DNA of 6,031 bases from Treponema sp. (GTDB lineage Bacteria > Spirochaetota > Spirochaetia > Treponematales > Treponemataceae): positions 1-6,031 of the forward strand of contig JAEDGP010000097.1 in assembly GCA_016297405.1 (NCBI GenBank). Direction: 5' to 3'. The first letter of the stretch is position 1. Each line of letters opens with the position of its first letter. Below the pieces are notes generated by a model, which was not told the DNA's origin, did no database searches, and was given only the letters and a program-made list of their open reading frames with translations. This document shows, in pieces, positions 1 to 4,218 of this stretch. Both the position numbers and the translations under genes were made by a program.

Positions 1-14
1 TAACGCTTAAAGCC

Positions 15-43
15 TTGACTTCGCCGTTTTTAGGGTTTGTAAT
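15..43 (+). promoter_or_regulatory. Predicted sigma-70-type promoter for the helicase-NFACT operon
   Basis: A -35 box TTGACT (15-20) is followed after exactly 17 bp by a -10 box TGTAAT (38-43). Each matches 5 of 6 consensus bases. Transcription would start near position 50, giving a leader of about 115 nt before the helicase ATG at 166. No other convincing promoter is seen between here and the gene. The -10 box coincides with the centre of a perfect inverted repeat, annotated separately. Box positions are read directly; promoter activity is inferred. Confidence 0.55.
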
Positions 44-53
44 AAACCCTAAA
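29..53. repeat. Perfect 10-bp inverted repeat centred on the -10 box (possible operator or hairpin)
   Basis: TTTAGGGTTT (29-38), a 5-nt centre GTAAT, then AAACCCTAAA (44-53) form a perfect dyad. The centre is most of the predicted -10 box (38-43), so a dimeric repressor bound here would block RNA polymerase. As RNA it would be a 10-bp hairpin. It is followed by TTAAAAG rather than a T-run, so it is a poor intrinsic terminator for any gene to the left. Operator function is inferred from symmetry and position only. Confidence 0.45.
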
Positions 54-99
54 TTAAAAGTACGCAGAGGCGCACTTAATCTAAAGCGTTTTTAACGCA

Positions 100-154
100 T
101 TCACGAAACGTAAGTCATTCGATCCAGCCTGTCATTTGATTTATAAATCGTGAA
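100..154 (+). other. Possible structured 5' leader of the helicase mRNA
   Basis: Within the predicted leader, TTCACGA (100-106) is complementary to TCGTGAA (148-154), closing a 41-nt loop just before the Shine-Dalgarno AGGAA (156-160). Inside it lies a 12-bp palindrome GATTTATAAATC (138-149) that overlaps the closing strand and so competes with it. A small GCGTT/AACGC stem (86-90/94-98) precedes it. Long leaders are known for cold-induced DeaD/CsdA helicase genes, but a regulatory role here is inference and the stems are short. Confidence 0.25.
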
Positions 155-165
155 CAGGAATTTTT

Positions 166-2361
166 ATGGATTATCAAAATTACGATGATGACGAAATCAT
201 CCCAATGCCTGCAGAAGAAAATGCAGACGCAACTCAAACTCAGGAAGGAGAACTTTCTTTCGCAGATTTAGGACTGGACGAAAAAACACTAGCCGCTATC
301 GAACGCAAAGGTTTCAAAGTTCCTTCCCCTATCCAGCAGCTTGCCATTCCACGCTTATTGAACGGCGAATCAAACATGATTGCAAGAGCAAGAACTGGTA
401 CTGGAAAAACCGCTGCATTTGGCCTTCCAATTATTCAGTCATTAAGAGATTCAATGGGTAACGTACGCGCCCTTATCCTTGAACCAACACGAGAACTTGC
501 CATTCAGACTTGCACAGAACTTCAGTCCTTTACCGAAGGCAAAGTTCCAAGAACCTGCGTTCTTTACGGCGGCGCCTCCTATTCAACTCAGATCAAGGAT
601 TTAAAAAGAGGTTGCGAAATTGTTGTGGGAACACCAGGGCGCATCCAAGATCACCTAGAACGTGGAACCCTTAACATAAGCAATATCGACTACTTCATTC
701 TTGATGAAGGCGATGAAATGCTTGATATGGGATTTGTAGACGATATTGAAGCAATTTTTCAGCAGGCAAACCCAAATGCACGCATCCTTCTTTTTAGCGC
801 CACAATGCCTGAACCAATTCTCAAGATTGCACAGAAATTCATGGGCGATTATGAAATCGTTGAAGAAGAAAACGTAATCGACGAACCTCTTTTAATTGAA
901 CAGAAAGTCTGGGTTTTACGCGACAACGAAAAAGTCGACGCTTTGGTTCGCCTTATCGACATTTCTCCAGATTTTTACGGTGTTGTATTCACTCAGACAA
1001 AAAACGATGCAGACTACGTTGCCCGATCCCTTGATGAAAGAGGTTTTGAAGCCGCAGCACTTCACGGGGATATTGCACAAAATCAGCGCGAAAAGATTCT
1101 GGCGCGATTCAGAAGCAAAAAAACTCGCATTCTGGTTGCAACAGACGTTGCCGCTCGTGGCATCGATATTTCCGGTTTGAGCCATGTAGTAAACTATTCC
1201 CTCCCATTCGATGGTGCAACCTATGTCCACAGAATCGGACGCACAGGTCGCGCGGGCTCAGAAGGTACAGCAGTAACATTCGTTTGTCCAAACGAACTTC
1301 GTAAGCTTTCATTCCTTCAGCGGGCAATCAGAAAAGCAAGCAAAGGCGAAATGAAAGAAGAAAAGATTCCTTCGGTTGAAGAAGTAATCGAAAAAAAGCG
1401 AAAGCGCCTTTTTGACGAACTCAAAGAAAAGATTGGCCTCTCAAATCCAGACGAAGCTTCAGCCAGCACAACTGAAGAAATGGAAAATGCAGCACAGAAT
1501 GAAAACCAGAGCGCTCATAACATGAGATTGCAGGAAGAATCACAAAACTCCACCGGCAACTTTGAATCCAGTCCTGCTCAAGAGACTGCTGCAGAACCGG
1601 CAGAGAACAATGCAGCCGAAAATTCATCAGAAAATCTTTCTGAACAAAATGAAGAAAAACCTGCATCTACATTAAAAAGAGCAAGCGAGCAGTTCCATCA
1701 GCTTGCAGCAGAACTTTGCAAAAATGACCAGGCAGAAGACGTTCTTGCCGCCGTGCTTTCAGTTCTTTACGGTGACAAATTGAACAAATCCCGCTATGGC
1801 AAAATTTCTAGCGCCAACGGAGGCAATTCTGCAAACCAGACTCGCCTCTTCATTCAGCTTGGCCGCAGAGACGGATACAATGCCCGCGCCATTGCAGATT
1901 ATTTCAGCGAATTGCTTCACATCCCAGGAAAACTCGTTGACAGAATCGATGTGGCATCAAACTTTTCCCTTTTAAGCCTTCCAAAAGATGCCGCAAGAAA
2001 AGCTTTGGACATGGCAAAAAACAACGGCCGCGTTCCACACATGCACATTGATTCAAAAGAAGGCGGTCGTTCTAATGACTTTGGCAAAAGACGCCGAGGT
2101 TCTGAAGGAAAAGGCCGCAGAGGAGAAGGATCTGGCGAAGGCGGATTTAGCAGATCCCGTGAAAGCAGACGCTTTGGAGAAAAATCAGCAAGAGAGCGCT
2201 TTGGCATCGCAAAAGACAGCAGGGATTTTTCCAAAGGCAAGAACAGATCCTTTGAAGGAGCTGCAGCCTATAAATCGAAGTCACGGCCAAACGTGCACAC
2301 TCCAACAGAAAGAAATGGAGCCAGCGCTTACAAAAAAAGCACAAAAGCAGAGCGCTTCTAG
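166..2361 (+). CDS. deaD: DEAD-box ATP-dependent RNA helicase with DbpA-like RNA-binding domain (DeaD/CsdA family)
   Basis: An ATP-dependent RNA helicase of 731 aa, expected to remodel rRNA or mRNA duplexes in the cytoplasm. Core motifs are in order: Q motif GFKVPSPIQ (49-57) with upstream Phe32, motif I ARTGTGKT (75-82), Ia PTRELA (107-112), Ib TPGR (156-159), motif II DEGD (180-183), III SAT (211-213), IV VVFTQTK (273-279), LHGD (299-302), V ATDVAARGID (325-334) and VI HRIGRTGRAG (355-364). Residues ~427-500 are a low-complexity Glu/Asn/Ser/Ala linker. Residues ~558-628 match the DbpA RNA-binding fold (RLFIQLGRRDG, then IPGKLVDRIDV and FSLLSLP). The tail ~633-731 is basic and Gly/Arg/Ser-rich, typical of RNA-binding extensions. 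The start ATG follows AGGAA (156-160) at 5 nt. Motif II has Gly in place of the usual Ala, while the catalytic Asp-Glu and final Asp are kept. DeaD/CsdA proteins act in cold adaptation and large-subunit assembly. DbpA itself is shorter and 23S-specific, so the exact substrate is not decided. Confidence 0.93.
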   Translation: MDYQNYDDDEIIPMPAEENADATQTQEGELSFADLGLDEKTLAAIERKGFKVPSPIQQLAIPRLLNGESNMIARARTGTGKTAAFGLPIIQSLRDSMGNVRALILEPTRELAIQTCTELQSFTEGKVPRTCVLYGGASYSTQIKDLKRGCEIVVGTPGRIQDHLERGTLNISNIDYFILDEGDEMLDMGFVDDIEAIFQQANPNARILLFSATMPEPILKIAQKFMGDYEIVEEENVIDEPLLIEQKVWVLRDNEKVDALVRLIDISPDFYGVVFTQTKNDADYVARSLDERGFEAAALHGDIAQNQREKILARFRSKKTRILVATDVAARGIDISGLSHVVNYSLPFDGATYVHRIGRTGRAGSEGTAVTFVCPNELRKLSFLQRAIRKASKGEMKEEKIPSVEEVIEKKRKRLFDELKEKIGLSNPDEASASTTEEMENAAQNENQSAHNMRLQEESQNSTGNFESSPAQETAAEPAENNAAENSSENLSEQNEEKPASTLKRASEQFHQLAAELCKNDQAEDVLAAVLSVLYGDKLNKSRYGKISSANGGNSANQTRLFIQLGRRDGYNARAIADYFSELLHIPGKLVDRIDVASNFSLLSLPKDAARKALDMAKNNGRVPHMHIDSKEGGRSNDFGKRRRGSEGKGRRGEGSGEGGFSRSRESRRFGEKSARERFGIAKDSRDFSKGKNRSFEGAAAYKSKSRPNVHTPTERNGASAYKKSTKAERF

Positions 2362-2369
2362 TAATAAAT

Positions 2370-3851
2370 ATGTCTCTTAATTGTCAGGAAATTAACGCAG
2401 TCTTATCAGAATTGAATATCGACGGATATTTCATCCAGGATATCATTCAGCCAGGTTATGACACGCTGGCTCTTTACCTGTATGCAAACGGTACGCCAAA
2501 AACACTTTTGATTTGCACTGCGCAAAATTCCTGCAGATTGCACGAAACACGCAGAAAAATCAACAAAAACGACAAGCCTCTTCGATTCATGGAATTCCTC
2601 AAATCAAAAGTAAAAGGAGCCAGAATCGAAAGCTGCTACCAGATTGGTCTTTTGCGCATCGTTCAAATGAACCTTGTACATGGCGACGAAAACTTCACGC
2701 TATACATCAGGCTTTGGAGCAACGCATCAAACGTAATACTTTGCGACAAGGAAAACAAAATTCTTGACTCCATGTTCCGTCGTCCTGGAAAAGATGAAGT
2801 TTCTGGCGGCATATTTAAACTTCCAGAAGAACAGATCCAGCAAAAAATCTGGCCTGTCAGAGACTTTGCAGAAGCACAGCAGGAATACAAAGAAAAATTC
2901 CCAAAAGCACCACCAATGACTTTCAACCAGAAAGTAGATTACTGGTACGGTGAACATGCGCAAAGTCTTTCCATCCAGGCGCTTCTGGCACAAACTGAAA
3001 AATGGTACAACCAGTCCAGAAGCCAGATGGAAAATGCTTTGGAAAAGCTTTTATCAAAGCGCAATGATTTTGAAAACGCCCAGAACTACAAGCACCAGGG
3101 CGATTTGATCATGTCCTACAGTCATCTGCTGGATGGAACATCCAAATATTTGCAGTGCGAAGATTATGAAACCGGCACTACTATTCGAATCCCCGTGGAT
3201 CCAGCACTTTCAGCCCACGAAAACGCTGCAACCTACTATCAGCAATACAAAAAAGCAATATCAGGTGCAAGTGCATTAGACCATGACATAGAAATCGCCA
3301 AAGCACAAATTTCAAAGCTGGATCAGCAATACCAGCACATCATCTCAGAAAAGAACCCAGTGCGCATGGAGCAGCTTTTTCGCAAAGATTCCACACCTAA
3401 GCAAAAAATAAAAAAAACGCACCCGGGGCTTTCGTATATAATAAATGACTGGTATATCATTGTTGGTCGCGACGCAAACGAAAACGATGAACTTTTGCGT
3501 CATCATGTAAGGGGTGCAGACATGTGGCTCCACGTGCGAGATTTTCCAGGTGGATACGTTTTTATAAAAAACCGTCCCGGAAAAACAGTACCATTGGAAA
3601 TTCTTTTAGATGCAGCAAATCTTGCAGCATATTATTCAAAAGCCCGCAATGCCGGAAAAGTTGACTTGTATTACACTCATGTAAAATATCTTCGCCGGGC
3701 GAAAGACGGTCCAAAAGGTCTTGTACTGCCAACTCACGAAAAAAATCTCTGCATTACATTGGACCAGGCTCGTCTGAACAAGCTGGATATGCTTCACCAG
3801 ACATCTTCATTTGAACAAAATCCCAATAAAAAACGTAAATCATCCACTTGA
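2370..3851 (+). CDS. NFACT-family protein, RqcH/Rqc2/FbpA-like, divergent
   Basis: A 493-aa member of the NFACT family. Relatives (bacterial RqcH, eukaryotic Rqc2/NEMF) bind stalled 50S subunits carrying peptidyl-tRNA and recruit tRNA to add C-terminal tails; older names are fibronectin-binding protein A/YloA. NFACT-N spans ~1-150 (SCRLHETRRK 54-63, RIVQ 96-99, NVILCD 121-126, ILDSMFR 131-137). A charged middle/coiled-coil segment spans ~185-345 (IRIPVDPALSAHENAATYY 272-290). NFACT-R spans ~355-465 with the hallmark DMWLHVRDFPGG (384-395) and ANLAAYYSKAR (416-426). The tail is Lys-rich. It is about 80 residues shorter than B. subtilis RqcH (~570 aa): the helix-hairpin-helix segment between NFACT-N and the coiled coil is missing. 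The Asp of the tRNA-contacting Asp-Arg pair (GLDRI in RqcH, recalled from memory) is Leu here (GLLRI, 93-97). It lies 8 nt after the helicase stop with no clear Shine-Dalgarno, suggesting translational coupling in an operon. Family membership is firm; RqcH-type tailing activity is uncertain. Confidence 0.88.
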   Translation: MSLNCQEINAVLSELNIDGYFIQDIIQPGYDTLALYLYANGTPKTLLICTAQNSCRLHETRRKINKNDKPLRFMEFLKSKVKGARIESCYQIGLLRIVQMNLVHGDENFTLYIRLWSNASNVILCDKENKILDSMFRRPGKDEVSGGIFKLPEEQIQQKIWPVRDFAEAQQEYKEKFPKAPPMTFNQKVDYWYGEHAQSLSIQALLAQTEKWYNQSRSQMENALEKLLSKRNDFENAQNYKHQGDLIMSYSHLLDGTSKYLQCEDYETGTTIRIPVDPALSAHENAATYYQQYKKAISGASALDHDIEIAKAQISKLDQQYQHIISEKNPVRMEQLFRKDSTPKQKIKKTHPGLSYIINDWYIIVGRDANENDELLRHHVRGADMWLHVRDFPGGYVFIKNRPGKTVPLEILLDAANLAAYYSKARNAGKVDLYYTHVKYLRRAKDGPKGLVLPTHEKNLCITLDQARLNKLDMLHQTSSFEQNPNKKRKSST

Positions 3852-3960
3852 TGACAAAATCCCGTTACACCAGAACACCATCGACACAGCCCTAGAATAT
3901 ACCCTTATCCACTGGCGAGAACCGTTACTAAAATGGCTTTCCGCTTATTCAAATCAATAG
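3811..3960 (+). pseudogene. Unassigned short open frame, possible gene remnant
   Basis: In the frame one base on from the NFACT gene, an open frame (no stop after 3777) runs past the NFACT stop to TAG at 3958-3960. The part beyond the NFACT stop reads DDKIPLHQNTIDTALEYTLI followed by HWREPLLKWLSAYSNQ, which looks more protein-like (amphipathic, Trp/Leu/Tyr-rich) than random intergenic DNA. The only start in frame is a TTG at 3811 inside the NFACT gene, without a clear ribosome-binding site. The HPLDDKIP opening faintly recalls the N-terminal region of PAP2-like membrane proteins, but this is memory-level resemblance only. It may be a decayed gene end, a small protein, or chance. Product unknown. 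Confidence 0.2.
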
Positions 3961-4000
3961 CCGGATTCTGGCCGATACAAACAGAATTTTGCTGTGATTA

Positions 4001-4030
4001 TTGACAAGCACCAGATAAATATGGTTAAAT
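4001..4030 (+). promoter_or_regulatory. Predicted promoter of the ilvB leader-ilvB transcription unit
   Basis: A perfect -35 box TTGACA (4001-4006) is followed after 18 bp by TTAAAT (4025-4030, 4 of 6 matches). The -10 box is preceded by TG at 4022-4023, giving an extended -10 (TGgTTAAAT). The start site would fall at 4037-4038, which is the A of the leader-peptide ATG. It lies upstream of the complete leader peptide and terminator, as expected for an attenuated operon. Sequence match is direct; activity is inferred. Confidence 0.6.
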
Positions 4031-4037
4031 TATTTCT

Positions 4038-4097
4038 ATGAATACTTTGTCTGTAAAAACATTTCTAGTCGTCCTCGTCTCAGTTAAAAACTTTTAA
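4038..4097 (+). CDS. Val/Leu-rich leader peptide of the ilvB attenuator
   Basis: A 19-codon reading frame encodes MNTLSVKTFLVVLVSVKNF and ends in TAA (4095-4097). It has five Val and three Leu with a run Leu-Val-Val-Leu-Val at residues 10-14 (CTA GTC GTC CTC GTC, 4065-4079), and no Ile. It would serve as a sensor: scarcity of charged Val- or Leu-tRNA stalls the ribosome in this run and changes folding of the RNA downstream. The frame sits between a strong promoter and an intrinsic terminator, 121 nt before the acetolactate synthase ATG. E. coli ilvBN has an analogous Val/Leu leader peptide (IvbL). No Shine-Dalgarno precedes the ATG, and the predicted transcription start coincides with it, so translation may be leaderless. 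Too short for homology to be decisive; the call rests on composition, position and the RNA geometry. Confidence 0.75.
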   Translation: MNTLSVKTFLVVLVSVKNF

Positions 4098-4106
4098 CCA
4101 GAGGGC
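4071..4106 (+). promoter_or_regulatory. Pause/protector (1:2) pairing of the ilvB attenuator
   Basis: GTCCTC (4071-4076), inside the Val/Leu codon run, can pair with GAGGGC (4101-4106) by six pairs including one G-U. Alternatively CTC (4079-4081) pairs with GAG (4101-4103) around a nested stem GTTAAAA (4083-4089)/TTTTAAC (4092-4098). Either form sequesters the segment needed for the antiterminator. A ribosome stalled in the run would cover the 5' side and free 4098-4106. Pairing is read by eye; no energies were computed. Confidence 0.55.
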
Positions 4107-4156
4107 ATATTCTAGATAATTTTTATAGATTTTAACTATACAAAAACGCTCTCCGG
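4098..4156 (+). promoter_or_regulatory. Antiterminator (2:3) pairing of the ilvB attenuator
   Basis: CCAGAGGGC (4098-4106), directly after the leader stop codon, pairs with GCTCTCCGG (4148-4156) at eight of nine positions (one G-U, one A-C mismatch). The second strand contains the 5' arm of the terminator (4149-4155), so the two structures are mutually exclusive. A small A+U hairpin TATAG/CTATA (4124-4128/4136-4140) occupies the loop. A ribosome reaching the stop at 4095-4097 would cover the first strand and let the terminator form; one stalled at 4065-4079 would not. Confidence 0.6.
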
Positions 4157-4179
4157 TTCCAATCGGGGAGTTTTTTTTT
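4148..4179 (+). terminator. Intrinsic terminator (attenuator) in the ilvB leader
   Basis: CTCTCCG (4149-4155) and CGGGGAG (4164-4170) form a 7-bp GC-rich stem with one G-U pair and an 8-nt loop, followed at once by nine T's (4171-4179). It lies 39 nt before the acetolactate synthase ATG and downstream of the promoter and leader peptide, so it terminates the leader transcript rather than an upstream gene. It could also stop any read-through from the NFACT gene, which has no terminator of its own visible after 3851. Confidence 0.85.
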
Positions 4180-4200
4180 GTTCTTTCTAATTGAAACCGG
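4153..4200 (+). other. Read-through stem next to the ilvB ribosome-binding site
   Basis: CCGGTTCCAAT (4153-4163), which is the terminator's inner 5' arm and loop, is complementary to ATTGAAACCGG (4190-4200) at 10 of 11 positions. This third pairing can form only in transcripts that pass the terminator. It ends a few bases before the Shine-Dalgarno AAGGAA (4207-4212), leaving that site single-stranded. A role in keeping the translation start open, or in stabilising the read-through form, is inference. Confidence 0.35.
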
Positions 4201-4218
4201 AAGCAAAAGGAAGTGATT

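Noticed and set aside
29..53. Hairpin as an intrinsic terminator of an upstream gene
   Set aside because: The stem is A+T-rich and followed by TTAAAAG with no T-run on either strand, and it overlaps a good promoter. An operator or chance dyad is more likely, though read-through from the left cannot be judged.
1917..2240. A 107-codon minus-strand frame inside the helicase gene
   Set aside because: Antisense shadow of the DbpA-like domain and tail; Ser/Pro/Leu/Arg-rich with no recognisable motif, promoter or start signals.
1988..2380. A 130-codon frame on the + strand overlapping the end of the helicase gene
   Set aside because: It is a shifted-frame shadow of the Gly/Arg/Lys-rich helicase tail, with low-complexity Lys/Ala/Glu content and no ribosome-binding site. 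The helicase domains continue through the other frame.
3851..3895. 14-codon ORF overlapping the NFACT stop (TTGATGA)
   Set aside because: MTKSRYTRTPSTQP is too short and featureless to support. The overlapping ATGA alone is not evidence.
4113..4120. Second promoter at TAGATAAT between the leader peptide and terminator
   Set aside because: The -10-like box is good, but the best -35 at a 16-bp distance (TTTAAC, 4093-4098) matches only three consensus positions. A promoter here would bypass the sensor peptide.
4213..4218. GTG at 4213 as the ilvB start (586 aa)
   Set aside because: It directly abuts the Shine-Dalgarno AAGGAA at 4207-4212, leaving no spacing. The ATG at 4219 has normal spacing and gives the usual MKKTGAQII-type N-terminus.
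4037..4218. T-box riboswitch controlling ilvB
   Set aside because: The leader is only about 180 nt, no conserved T-box sequence or Stem I motifs are visible, and the Val/Leu leader peptide with alternative pairings explains the terminator.
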